From contig NZ_AWSQ01000009.1 of the NCBI RefSeq assembly GCF_000498575.2, positions 124,001 through 188,000 of the forward strand: a DNA stretch of 64,000 nt, read 5' to 3'. The position numbers were made by a program, and so were the translations under genes. Source of the stretch: Pseudomonas taeanensis MS-3 (GTDB lineage Bacteria > Pseudomonadota > Gammaproteobacteria > Pseudomonadales > Pseudomonadaceae). The notes below the pieces were generated by a model. It ran no database searches, was not told the origin of the DNA, and saw nothing but the letters and a program-made list of their open reading frames with translations. Shown here piece by piece: positions 1 to 7,906 of the stretch. Position 1 is the first letter of the stretch; each line of letters starts with the position of its first letter.

Positions 1-36
1 AGTCTGCACCATACCCCAGCTGCGCGGTTGGGGAGC

Positions 37-58
37 GCTCGCTCTGCCGAGCTTTTTT
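37..58 (+). terminator. Weak intrinsic terminator of an upstream gene
   Basis: A 5-bp stem (GCTCG / CGAGC) with a 6-nt loop is followed directly by six T residues. It would end a transcript entering from outside the window. The short stem makes this a modest call. Confidence 0.4.
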
Positions 59-168
59 ATGGGTCCCGAGCATATTTTTACTAATTTTCCTCCGCCGAGG
101 TATGTCGCAGTATCCCCCTCAACTGAACACATAGATGACCGTCGCGGCGGTCGATGAGGGAGTGCAGC

Positions 169-1659
169 GTGTTAGATCTCAGCTATTGGCAACAGCGGGC
201 GGCTCGCCAAGGGTTTATCGACAAGGCACTGATCGGCGGGCGTCAGGTGGCTGCCGCCTCCGGTATGTCCTTCGACTCGATCAATCCTGCGACCAACCAG
301 CTGCTGGCCCAGGTGACCGCCTGCGGCGAGGCCGAGGTCGACCTGGCGGTACGCAGTGCACGCCAGGCCTTCGAGCAGGGCCCCTGGGCACGGATGGCAC
401 CGGGCGAGCGCAAGAAAGTTCTGCTGCGTTTGGCCGAGCTGATTCTGCAGCACCGCGAGGAACTGGCGCTGCTCGACTCGCTGAACATGGGCAAGCCGGT
501 GATGGATGCCTTCAACATCGACGTGCCCGGCGCCGCCCATGTGTTCGCCTGGTATGGCGAAAGCCTGGACAAACTCTACGACCAGGTCGCGCCCACTGCG
601 CAGAACGTGCTGGCGACCATCACCCGTGTGCCGCTCGGCGTGGTCGCCGCTGTGGTGCCATGGAACTTCCCGCTGGACATGGCCGCCTGGAAGCTCGCGC
701 CGGCGCTGGCGTCGGGCAACAGCGTGGTGCTCAAGCCGGCGGAGCAGTCGCCGTTCTCCGCCCTGCGTCTGGGCGAATTGGCGCTGGAAGCTGGAGTCCC
801 GGAAGGCGTGCTGAATGTGCTGCCGGGCCTCGGTGAGTGCGCCGGCAAGGCCCTGGGCCTGCATCCGGATGTTGATTGCCTGGTGTTCACCGGTTCGACC
901 CAGGTGGGCAAGTACTTCATGCAGTACGCGGCGCAGTCGAATCTCAAGCAAGTCTGGCTGGAGTGCGGCGGCAAGAGCCCGAGTCTGATCTTCGACGATT
1001 GCCAGGACCTCGATCTGGCTGCGGAAAAAGCCGCCTTCGCGATTTTCTTCAATCAGGGCGAGGTCTGTTCGGCCAACTCGCGCCTGCTGGTCCAGCGCTC
1101 GATCCATGACGAGTTCGTCGAGCGCCTGATCGACAAGGCCCGTCAGTGGCAGCCGGGCGATCCACTCGACCCCAGCAGCCGCGCCGGTGCCCTGGTCGAT
1201 GCCGGTCAGACGGCTGGCGTGATGGGCTTTATCGAGGGCGCCCAGGCGCAGGGCGCGAAGCTGGTGTGTGGTGGCGAGCGCCTGAGCATCAACGGCTCGA
1301 GCAACTTCGTGCAGCCCACGCTATTTACCGGGGTCAGCGCCGAGATGCGTCTGGCCCGTGAGGAAGTGTTCGGCCCGGTACTGGCAATCAGTGCCTTCGA
1401 TGACGAAGACCAGGCCGTGAGCCTGGCCAACGACAGCATCTACGGACTGGCTGCATCGCTATGGAGTGACGACCTCAATCGCGCTCACCGCGTCGCCCGC
1501 CGGCTAAACGCCGGCACGGTGTCGGTCAATACGGTGGACGCTCTGGATGTGACAGTGCCGTTCGGCGGCGGCAAGCAGTCCGGTTTCGGTCGCGACCTGT
1601 CGCTGCATTCCTTCGATAAGTACACCCAGCTGAAAACCACCTGGTTTCAGTTGCGTTAA
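169..1659 (+). CDS. NAD(P)-dependent aldehyde dehydrogenase (PuuC/KauB-like)
   Basis: A 496-aa ALDH-superfamily enzyme that oxidises an aldehyde to the acid. The catalytic Cys is C300 (in NQGEVCSANS) and the general-base Glu is E265 (in LECGGKSP). The conserved PWNFP segment is present, and the length matches the gamma-glutamyl-aminobutyraldehyde / 4-guanidinobutyraldehyde dehydrogenases PuuC and KauB. I prefer the GTG at 169 because AGGGAG lies 7 nt upstream; an in-frame ATG at 154 has no such site. It is followed by an APC permease and a class III aminotransferase, so an amine-catabolic role (amine to aldehyde to acid) is inferred. The exact substrate cannot be read from sequence. Confidence 0.9.
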   Translation: MLDLSYWQQRAARQGFIDKALIGGRQVAAASGMSFDSINPATNQLLAQVTACGEAEVDLAVRSARQAFEQGPWARMAPGERKKVLLRLAELILQHREELALLDSLNMGKPVMDAFNIDVPGAAHVFAWYGESLDKLYDQVAPTAQNVLATITRVPLGVVAAVVPWNFPLDMAAWKLAPALASGNSVVLKPAEQSPFSALRLGELALEAGVPEGVLNVLPGLGECAGKALGLHPDVDCLVFTGSTQVGKYFMQYAAQSNLKQVWLECGGKSPSLIFDDCQDLDLAAEKAAFAIFFNQGEVCSANSRLLVQRSIHDEFVERLIDKARQWQPGDPLDPSSRAGALVDAGQTAGVMGFIEGAQAQGAKLVCGGERLSINGSSNFVQPTLFTGVSAEMRLAREEVFGPVLAISAFDDEDQAVSLANDSIYGLAASLWSDDLNRAHRVARRLNAGTVSVNTVDALDVTVPFGGGKQSGFGRDLSLHSFDKYTQLKTTWFQLR

Positions 1660-1701
1660 TCCGCAAGGGCATCCCCTACAACTACAAAAGAGGGTGAAAC
1701 A

Positions 1702-3120
1702 ATGACGCAGGATATAAGTGTTCCGCTGCAAGGTGCGGCCGCCGCACCACGGGTAAAGGGCGCGCGCAAAGCGCTGGGCCTGGGTTCCCTGCTGGCCGTG
1801 GCCATTGGCCTGGTGGTGTCGCAAGGGGTGATGGTGCTGATGCTGCAAGGCGCGGGTATTGCCGGCTTGGGCTTTATCGTGCCGCTGGGCCTGGCCTATC
1901 TGCTGGCCCTGAGCTACGCCTTTTCCTTTTCCGAATTGGCATTGATGATCCCGCGTGCCGGCAGCCTGAGCAGCTATACCGAGGTCGCGATTGGTCAGTT
2001 TCCGGCGATCCTGGCGACCTTCTCCGGTTACATAGTGGTGGCGATGTTCGCCCTGTCGGCCGAGTTGCTGCTACTCGATCTGATCATTGGCAAGGTCTAC
2101 CCGCATGCCTTGCCGTCGATGACGGTGGCCTTCGGCGTGCTGGCCCTGTTCACCGTGCTTAACCTGCTGAATATCGATATCTTCGCCCGCCTGCAGTCCG
2201 TACTGGCGCTGGTGATGGTGGTGGTGTTGCTGTTGCTCGGGTTTAGCGCGGTCGGTCACGAGAACGCCGCTCCCATCGCCAGCCTCAGTCTGGAGGGCTG
2301 GAACCCCATGGGCTTCGGTGTACTGGCGCTTACTGCGCTGGCTATCTGGGGATTCGTCGGCGCCGAATTCGTCTGCCCGCTGGTGGAAGAGTCGCGTCGG
2401 CCGGAGCGCAATATTCCGCGCTCGATGATCATCGGTGTGAGTGTGATTTTCTTCACCATCAGCCTCTACTGCCTGGGCGCACTGCTGATGGTGCCGCAGG
2501 AAGAACTGGCCAGTAACGGTTTGCCGCATTACCTGTTCGCCACTGCGGTATTCGGCGAGACGGGGCAGCTGTTGTTGGTCACCGCTGCCATCACCGCTAC
2601 CTGCAGCACGCTCAACACCTCGTTGGCGGCTATCCCGCGCATGCTCAGTGGCATGGCGCACAATGGTCAGGCGTTTCCTTGTTTCAAACGTCTCAGCGCA
2701 CGTACCGGCGCACCCTGGGTGGCCGTATTGTTTGTCGCCGCCATCACCGGCTTGCCGGTTCTGCTGATGGGTGTCGATTCGATCAATCTGTTGCTGATCG
2801 CCGCCGCGCTGGCCTGGTTGCTGGCCTACATCATCGTCCATGTCGATGTGATCGTCCTGCGTCTGCGCTACCCGGACCTGGCCCGACCGTTCCGCACACC
2901 GTTCTACCCGCTGCCGCAGGTGATCGGTATCGTCGGCATGCTCTATGCCGTGTGGCACGCCTCGCCATCGCCCGAGTTGACTCTGCAGATTTTCGCCAGC
3001 GCCGGAGTGGTGCTGGGGATCGTCTCGCTGATCGCGGTGCTGTGGATCAAGTTGGTGATGCGCAAGCCCCTGTTCACCCCGGAGCCAATCGAGAAGGCGT
3101 TGAACCCGGACCAAGTCTGA
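1702..3120 (+). CDS. APC-family amino acid/polyamine permease
   Basis: A 472-aa inner-membrane protein with about 12 hydrophobic helices. It starts with a short charged N-terminus and a helix-1 segment rich in small residues (LGSLLAVAIGLVVSQG), typical of amino acid-polyamine-organocation transporters. ATG 1702 is preceded by AGAGGGTGA. It lies 42 nt after the aldehyde dehydrogenase and 51 nt before the aminotransferase on the same strand, so the three probably form one operon and the permease likely imports the amine or amino acid the two enzymes degrade. Substrate is not determinable. Confidence 0.85.
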   Translation: MTQDISVPLQGAAAAPRVKGARKALGLGSLLAVAIGLVVSQGVMVLMLQGAGIAGLGFIVPLGLAYLLALSYAFSFSELALMIPRAGSLSSYTEVAIGQFPAILATFSGYIVVAMFALSAELLLLDLIIGKVYPHALPSMTVAFGVLALFTVLNLLNIDIFARLQSVLALVMVVVLLLLGFSAVGHENAAPIASLSLEGWNPMGFGVLALTALAIWGFVGAEFVCPLVEESRRPERNIPRSMIIGVSVIFFTISLYCLGALLMVPQEELASNGLPHYLFATAVFGETGQLLLVTAAITATCSTLNTSLAAIPRMLSGMAHNGQAFPCFKRLSARTGAPWVAVLFVAAITGLPVLLMGVDSINLLLIAAALAWLLAYIIVHVDVIVLRLRYPDLARPFRTPFYPLPQVIGIVGMLYAVWHASPSPELTLQIFASAGVVLGIVSLIAVLWIKLVMRKPLFTPEPIEKALNPDQV

Positions 3121-3171
3121 AGACCGTATACGGTCGTAGAGTGATGCCCCCTGACGGGGAGGAGAGATGTA

Positions 3172-4554
3172 ATGAATGCGCAAATCAAGCCAAACCGTGA
3201 AACCCGTGACTATCAGGCCCTGGATGCCGCCCACCACATCCATGGCTTCGTCGACCAGAAGGCGCTGAATGCCGAAGGCCCGCGGGTGATGGTCAAAGGC
3301 GAGGGCTTGTACCTCTGGGATAACGACGGCAACCGCTACCTCGACGGCATGTCCGGCCTGTGGTGCACCAATCTCGGTTACGGGCGCAAGGACCTCACTG
3401 CCGCCGCGACTCGGCAGATGGAGCAACTGGCCTACTACAACATGTTCTTCCACACCACCCACCCGGCGGTGGTGGAACTGTCCGAGCTGCTGTTCAGCCT
3501 GTTGCCCGGCCACTACAGCCATGCCATCTATACCAACTCGGGCTCCGAGGCCAACGAGGTGCTGATCCGCACGGTACGGCGCTACTGGCAGATTCTCGGC
3601 AAGCCAGAGAAGAAGGTGATGATCGGGCGCTGGAACGGCTACCACGGCTCGACCCTGGCCAGCACCGCACTGGGCGGCATGAAGTTCATGCACGAAATGG
3701 GCGGCATGCTGCCGGACATCGAGCATATCGACGAGCCCTACTGGTACGCCCAGGGCGGCGAGCTGACCCCGGCCGAGTTCGGCCGCCGCTGCGCTCTGCA
3801 GCTGGAGGAGAAGATTCTCCAGCTGGGCGCGGACAAGGTTGCCGGCTTCATCGCCGAGCCATTCCAGGGCGCTGGCGGCATGATCTTCCCGCCGGAAAGC
3901 TACTGGCCGGAGATCCAGCGTATCTGCCGCAAATACGATGTGCTGCTGTGCGCCGACGAGGTGATCGGCGGTTTCGGTCGCACCGGCGAGTGGTTCGCCC
4001 ATGAATACTTCGGCTTCGAACCGGACACCCTGTCGATCGCCAAGGGCCTGACCTCGGGTTACATCCCCATGGGTGGCCTGGTGTTGTCCAAGCGCATCGC
4101 CGAGGTACTGGTGGAGCAGGGCGGGGTGTTCGCCCACGGCCTGACCTACTCCGGTCACCCGGTCGCCGCTGCCGTGGCGCTGGCCAATATCAAGGCGCTA
4201 CGTGACGAAGGCGTGGTCAGCCAGGTCAAGAACGACACCGGCCCCTACCTGCAGCAGTGTTTGCGGCAGGTGTTCGGCGACCATCCGCTGGTCGGCGAGA
4301 TCCAGGGCACCGGCCTGGTCGCGGCGCTGCAGTTTGCCGAAGACAAGGCGACCCGAAAGCGCTTCGTCAACGAGAACGACATAGCCTGGCGCTGCCGCAC
4401 CATTGGCTTCGAGGAAGGCCTGATCATCCGCTCCACTCTGGGTCGGATGATCATGGCGCCGGCGCTGGTGGCCACGCGCGGTGAGCTGGACGAGCTGGTG
4501 GAAAAGACCAAGCGCGCGGTGGATCGCACCGCGCAGGAAATTGGCCTGCTCTAA
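3172..4554 (+). CDS. Class III PLP-dependent aminotransferase (SpuC/omega-aminotransferase type)
   Basis: A 460-aa fold-type I aminotransferase. The PLP Schiff-base lysine is K291 in SIAKGLTSGYIPMGG. GSEAN (cofactor phosphate), WNGYHGST and the CADEVIGGFGRTG metal/PLP region are in the expected order. The family includes putrescine:pyruvate (SpuC) and omega-amino-acid:pyruvate aminotransferases. A strong ribosome site (GGGGAGGAG) precedes ATG 3172. It is the last gene of the inferred three-gene amine-catabolic operon. With the upstream aldehyde dehydrogenase it could carry out transamination followed by oxidation; the actual amino donor is inferred, not seen. Confidence 0.88.
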   Translation: MNAQIKPNRETRDYQALDAAHHIHGFVDQKALNAEGPRVMVKGEGLYLWDNDGNRYLDGMSGLWCTNLGYGRKDLTAAATRQMEQLAYYNMFFHTTHPAVVELSELLFSLLPGHYSHAIYTNSGSEANEVLIRTVRRYWQILGKPEKKVMIGRWNGYHGSTLASTALGGMKFMHEMGGMLPDIEHIDEPYWYAQGGELTPAEFGRRCALQLEEKILQLGADKVAGFIAEPFQGAGGMIFPPESYWPEIQRICRKYDVLLCADEVIGGFGRTGEWFAHEYFGFEPDTLSIAKGLTSGYIPMGGLVLSKRIAEVLVEQGGVFAHGLTYSGHPVAAAVALANIKALRDEGVVSQVKNDTGPYLQQCLRQVFGDHPLVGEIQGTGLVAALQFAEDKATRKRFVNENDIAWRCRTIGFEEGLIIRSTLGRMIMAPALVATRGELDELVEKTKRAVDRTAQEIGLL

Positions 4555-4615
4555 GGTAAGTGCTTTCGCGTGCTCTGTATCCCGTCTTGCAAAGGCTCGG
4601 GGCACGCGATGCGGG

Positions 4616-5461
4616 CTAACGCCGGTTAGTGCTTCGCCCTGTAAGCGGAAGAAAGCCGAGCAGCGCCGCAACTAGGGCCTCGGGTGCGTCCTCCTGAACC
4701 AGGTGTCCCGAATGGGCAATTGCGGCAAAGCCGGCGCCGGGAATGGCTTGCTGCAACTGGCGACCCCGCTCGATGGGAATCCACTGATCCTCTTCTCCCC
4801 ACAGGATCAATGTGGGGCAGTCTATTTCGCCGTAACGCGGCGCCATCTCCTCGGTATAACGTTGGTCCATCTGAGCGATCTGGCGATAAAACGCCGCCTG
4901 GCCGGTGTCGCCTAGCCAGGGTTGCACGTAGGGCGCCAACTCGGAGTCCGGGATGGCCCTGTGCACGGCGCCCCGCACATAGGCAGGCACTATCGCCTGG
5001 TGAATGTAGGCTGGAAGGCCGCGGAAGGCCGTCTCATGTTGGCGGACGTGCTGCACGAAGGGCGAGCCCCAGGGGGCCAGGGCCACTGGGTCGATCAGGG
5101 TCAGGCTGCGGTACCACTTGCCGTGGAGCAGATGCGCCCGTAGTGCCGTTGCCCCACCGAAGTCGTGGGCGACCACATCGGGGCGTTCAAGCCCCCAGTG
5201 TTCGAGCAGTTCCGCCAGCAATTCGCCTTGTACCCCGAGCGAGACATCCTGCCCTTCAGCCTGTTCGGATTGCCCATAACCGAGCAGGTCGAACCAATAC
5301 ACTTGGTGGGATTCAACGAAGTGGGGCACCAGGCGATGCCAGACATAGGAGGAGAAGGGCGTGCCATGCACGAACACCAGCGCCGGTCCTGTTCCCCTGA
5401 CGGCATAACGGACCATCTGCCCGCGAAAGCGGTACTCATGCTCCAGCGGCCAATTAACCAT
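4616..5461 (-). CDS. Alpha/beta-fold hydrolase with aspartate nucleophile
   Basis: A 281-aa alpha/beta hydrolase with an oxyanion-hole motif HGTP (32-35), a nucleophile elbow AHDFGG with D100 where lipases have Ser, a candidate acid D225 and base H253 (AHSGHLVQ). An Asp nucleophile is characteristic of haloalkane/haloacid dehalogenases and epoxide hydrolases, so a C-X or epoxide-opening reaction is more likely than ester hydrolysis. The residue after D100 is Phe, not the Trp usual in haloalkane dehalogenases, so the substrate class is open. The start is the ATG at 5461, with AGAGG 8-9 nt upstream; a nearer ATG at 5467 is too close to that site. Divergent from a CGNR regulator across a palindrome. 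Confidence 0.82.
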   Translation of the reverse strand: MVNWPLEHEYRFRGQMVRYAVRGTGPALVFVHGTPFSSYVWHRLVPHFVESHQVYWFDLLGYGQSEQAEGQDVSLGVQGELLAELLEHWGLERPDVVAHDFGGATALRAHLLHGKWYRSLTLIDPVALAPWGSPFVQHVRQHETAFRGLPAYIHQAIVPAYVRGAVHRAIPDSELAPYVQPWLGDTGQAAFYRQIAQMDQRYTEEMAPRYGEIDCPTLILWGEEDQWIPIERGRQLQQAIPGAGFAAIAHSGHLVQEDAPEALVAALLGFLPLTGRSTNRR

Positions 5462-5484
5462 GTGCATGCCCTCTTGCTGAATAA

Positions 5485-5514
5485 ATAACAGTCTAAATTT
5501 AATTAGACTGTTAT
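5485..5514. promoter_or_regulatory. Perfect 12-bp inverted repeat, probable operator
   Basis: Arms ATAACAGTCTAA (5485-5496) and TTAGACTGTTAT (5503-5514) are exact reverse complements around a 6-nt spacer. The element lies in the 105-bp intergenic region between the divergent hydrolase (ATG 5461) and CGNR regulator (about 5567). It is 24 bp from the hydrolase start codon, a position suited to repression. No T-tract follows, so it is not a terminator. Confidence 0.7.
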
Positions 5515-5566
5515 AGTTTTGCTGGTTAAATTGTAATTTGTCAAACCTGTTTAGAGTGTTAGAGGC

Positions 5567-6193
5567 GTGGTGCGCACATTGGAAGCTGAAGACGTTGACT
5601 GGGGTGCGGGATGTTTTGTCGGTGGCAGTCTCTGCCTGGACTTCTGTAATACCCAGGGAGGACGAAGCAAGGCGCGAGACAATGAGCGCCTGTCCAGCTA
5701 CCAAGCCGTTGTGGGTTGGGCCGATGCAGCTCAGGGGCTCGATGTTCGGGAAGCCAGCGCGCTGCTGCTCATGGCACAAGCGCATCCCGAGCAAGCGTTG
5801 CGTAGCCTTGAGCAGCTGCGCGCTTTCCGAGAACGGCTCCATCGGTTGTTTGCCGCGTTGGCCAGTAACCAAGTCCCCCTGGCAGCAGATTTGGCCAGTG
5901 TACGTGCGGAAATCTGCGCAGCGATTGCGGTCGCTGAGTTGACCCGGCACGAGCAGGGTTTCAGCTGGGAAGTGACTATCGAAGCAGTGGGGTTGCAGAC
6001 GCCTCTGGCACGTGTCGCGCTTTCGGCGCAGCAGTTGCTCAGCAGTGAGGCGGTGGTGCATGTGCGAGAGTGCGAACGCTGTTCCTGGTTGTTCGTCGAT
6101 CGGTCGAAGAACAAGCGCCGCCGTTGGTGCAAGACAGAAACCTGCGGCAATCGGGCCAGGGCAGCCCGACATTATCAAATGACCAAGGGTTGA
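5567..6193 (+). CDS. CGNR zinc-finger transcriptional regulator (ABATE domain)
   Basis: A 208-aa protein with an N-terminal helical ABATE-like domain and a C-terminal zinc finger. The finger Cys are C169, C172, C188 and C193, with the signature CGNR at 193-196 embedded in a basic stretch. The family is annotated as predicted stress-responsive DNA-binding regulators. GTG codons at 5567 and 5570 compete as starts; an upstream in-frame TAG at 5552 limits the N-terminus, and AGAGG at 5561-5565 lies very close to both. Divergent placement next to the hydrolase suggests it controls that gene through the intervening palindrome (inference). Confidence 0.8.
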   Translation: MVRTLEAEDVDWGAGCFVGGSLCLDFCNTQGGRSKARDNERLSSYQAVVGWADAAQGLDVREASALLLMAQAHPEQALRSLEQLRAFRERLHRLFAALASNQVPLAADLASVRAEICAAIAVAELTRHEQGFSWEVTIEAVGLQTPLARVALSAQQLLSSEAVVHVRECERCSWLFVDRSKNKRRRWCKTETCGNRARAARHYQMTKG

Positions 6194-6412
6194 CCCACTC
6201 TGTTCATCCACTTGTGGTGCGGTGGTGCGATTCTGCAGCGGTGTAGCGTTCAACCTCTTACTGAGCTGTAGGGAGAGTCGCCAGATGCTGGGTAGCAGCT
6301 TAGATCCTGTCCTTTATGGCGGCAGCCAATAGTCTGATTGCCTTATGGTGCGGTGCGCTTCAAGCTAGCCGATTGCTGCCGGGCAGCGGTACGGATTTCA
6401 GGTGATAGAGCG

Positions 6413-7621
6413 ATGACGTCGTTAGGACGAACTACGTTATGGATCATGGTGGGTGGGTCGCTGATTCTCGCCCTGTCGTTGGGTACTCGGCATGGCTTTG
6501 GTTTGTTCCTGCCGCCGATGAGTGCCGAGTTCGGCTGGGGGCGTGAGGTGTTCGCTTTCTCCATCGCCCTGCAAAACCTGGTCTGGGGTCTGGCTCAGCC
6601 CTTTACCGGTGCACTGGCCGACCGCCTGGGGGCCAAGCGCACGATCATCGTCGGCGGCGTGCTCTACGCCGTCGGCCTGGTCTTGATGGGCCTGGCGGAT
6701 TCGCCCTGGTCGCTGTCGCTGAGTGCCGGTCTGCTTATCGGCCTGGGCCTGTCCGGTACCTCGTTCTCGGTGATTCTCGGCGCAATCGGTCGCGCCGTAC
6801 CGGTGGAGAAGCGCAGCATGGCCATGGGCATCGCCAGTGCCGCCGGTTCGTTCGGCCAGTTCGCCATGTTGCCGGGCACCCTGGGCTTGATTGGCTGGCT
6901 CGGCTGGTCCTCTGCGTTGTTGGTGTTGGGCCTGCTCGTGGCCCTGATCGTGCCGCTGGCGGGCATGATCAAGGATCACCCGCTGCCGGTTGTCGGCCAT
7001 GAGCAGACTCTGGGTGAGGCGGTGCGTGAGGCCTGTGGTCACTCCGGCTTCTGGTTGCTGTCGCTGGGCTTTTTCGTCTGTGGCTTTCAGGTGGTGTTCA
7101 TCGGCGTGCACCTGCCGGCCTATCTGGTCGACCAGCACCTGCCGGCGGTGGTCGGCACCACGGTGTTGGCCCTGATCGGTCTGTTCAACGTGTTCGGCAC
7201 TTACTTCTCCGGCTGGCTCGGCGGGCGCATGTCTAAGCCGCGCTTGCTCAGCGCGCTGTACCTGGCGCGGGCGGTGGTGATCGCCGCCTTCGTCATGGCT
7301 CCGCTGACGACCTGGAGTGCCTATGCCTTCGGTATCGCCATGGGCCTGCTGTGGTTGTCCACGGTGCCCCTGACCAACGGTACGGTGGCGACCCTGTTCG
7401 GCGTGCGCAACCTGTCGATGCTCGGTGGCATCGTCTACCTGTTCCATCAGATCGGGGCCTTTCTCGGCGGCTGGCTGGGTGGTTACCTGTACGACCAAAC
7501 CGGCAGTTACGATCTGGTCTGGCAGATATCCATCCTCCTCAGCCTGATGGCCGCGGCGCTGAACTGGCCGGTGCGCGAGCAGCCGGTGGCGCGTCTGCAA
7601 GGCGTTGGAGCCGGGGCATGA
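6413..7621 (+). CDS. MFS transporter
   Basis: A 402-aa major facilitator with about 12 hydrophobic helices. The loop-2/3 signature is seen as GALADRLGAKR, and a related segment GWLGGRMSKPR occurs in the second half. Family resemblance is to oxalate/formate-antiporter-like MFS proteins; the substrate is unknown. ATG 6413 is chosen because the first transmembrane helix begins about 10 residues later; the ribosome site (AGAG) is weak. Its stop overlaps the ATG of a 41-aa membrane peptide. Confidence 0.82.
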   Translation: MTSLGRTTLWIMVGGSLILALSLGTRHGFGLFLPPMSAEFGWGREVFAFSIALQNLVWGLAQPFTGALADRLGAKRTIIVGGVLYAVGLVLMGLADSPWSLSLSAGLLIGLGLSGTSFSVILGAIGRAVPVEKRSMAMGIASAAGSFGQFAMLPGTLGLIGWLGWSSALLVLGLLVALIVPLAGMIKDHPLPVVGHEQTLGEAVREACGHSGFWLLSLGFFVCGFQVVFIGVHLPAYLVDQHLPAVVGTTVLALIGLFNVFGTYFSGWLGGRMSKPRLLSALYLARAVVIAAFVMAPLTTWSAYAFGIAMGLLWLSTVPLTNGTVATLFGVRNLSMLGGIVYLFHQIGAFLGGWLGGYLYDQTGSYDLVWQISILLSLMAAALNWPVREQPVARLQGVGAGA

Positions 7622-7743
7622 ACACGCGATATTGGCTGGGTGGCGCTCTGGGCCTGGCCGCCGCCGCGCTGCTGGCGCTGATCTGGTGGGGCTGGCAGCA
7701 GGGCGGTCTGGCGTTTTTACAGCTTGGCGTGGGCATCTGCTAG
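7618..7743 (+). CDS. 41-aa single-span membrane peptide coupled to the MFS gene
   Basis: The ATG overlaps the MFS stop codon (ATGA), giving a 41-codon frame. It encodes a short polar N-terminus (MNTRYW) and one Ala/Leu/Trp-rich helix of about 22 residues. The 4-nt overlap and hydrophobic profile support translation by reinitiation. Small accessory subunits of transporters are known in general, but no family is recognised here. It could be a modulator of the MFS protein or a non-functional frame. Confidence 0.5.
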   Translation: MNTRYWLGGALGLAAAALLALIWWGWQQGGLAFLQLGVGIC

Positions 7744-7849
7744 GCGTGGCGCCGGGCTAGCTTGATTGTTCCCAGCCGCTAGCGCGTCACACTTGCGCGG
7801 TGCTCACCCATCTGGGCGATGGGCCGCTATTTATCACCTCCTTAGACTC

Positions 7850-7866
7850 TTGGTACGCCGGACGCA
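7850..7866 (+). promoter_or_regulatory. Sigma-54-like -24/-12 promoter of lipA
   Basis: TTGGTACG, a 4-nt spacer and ACGCA give the GG (7852-7853) - N10 - GC (7864-7865) arrangement of RpoN promoters (consensus TTGGCACG-N4-TTGCA). It would start transcription near 7877, about 30 nt before the lipA ATG. Known lipase promoters of P. aeruginosa and P. alcaligenes are RpoN-dependent. A 6-bp inverted repeat (CCCATC / GATGGG, 7807-7823) upstream could belong to an activator site. Confidence 0.55.
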
Positions 7867-7906
7867 GTCTCCCGGCGTGCCCACAAGAAGAATAAAGGAG
7901 GCACCC

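Noticed and set aside
2071..4158. A 695-codon open frame antisense to the permease and aminotransferase genes
   Set aside because: It is the antisense shadow of two well-supported genes in GC-rich DNA. The translation is rich in Gln, His and Arg with no domain, and it crosses an operon junction.
5462..6253. N-terminal extension of the alpha/beta hydrolase to a 545-aa protein
   Set aside because: The extra 264 residues are antisense to the CGNR gene and resemble no domain. A good ribosome site and the fold both place the start at 5461.
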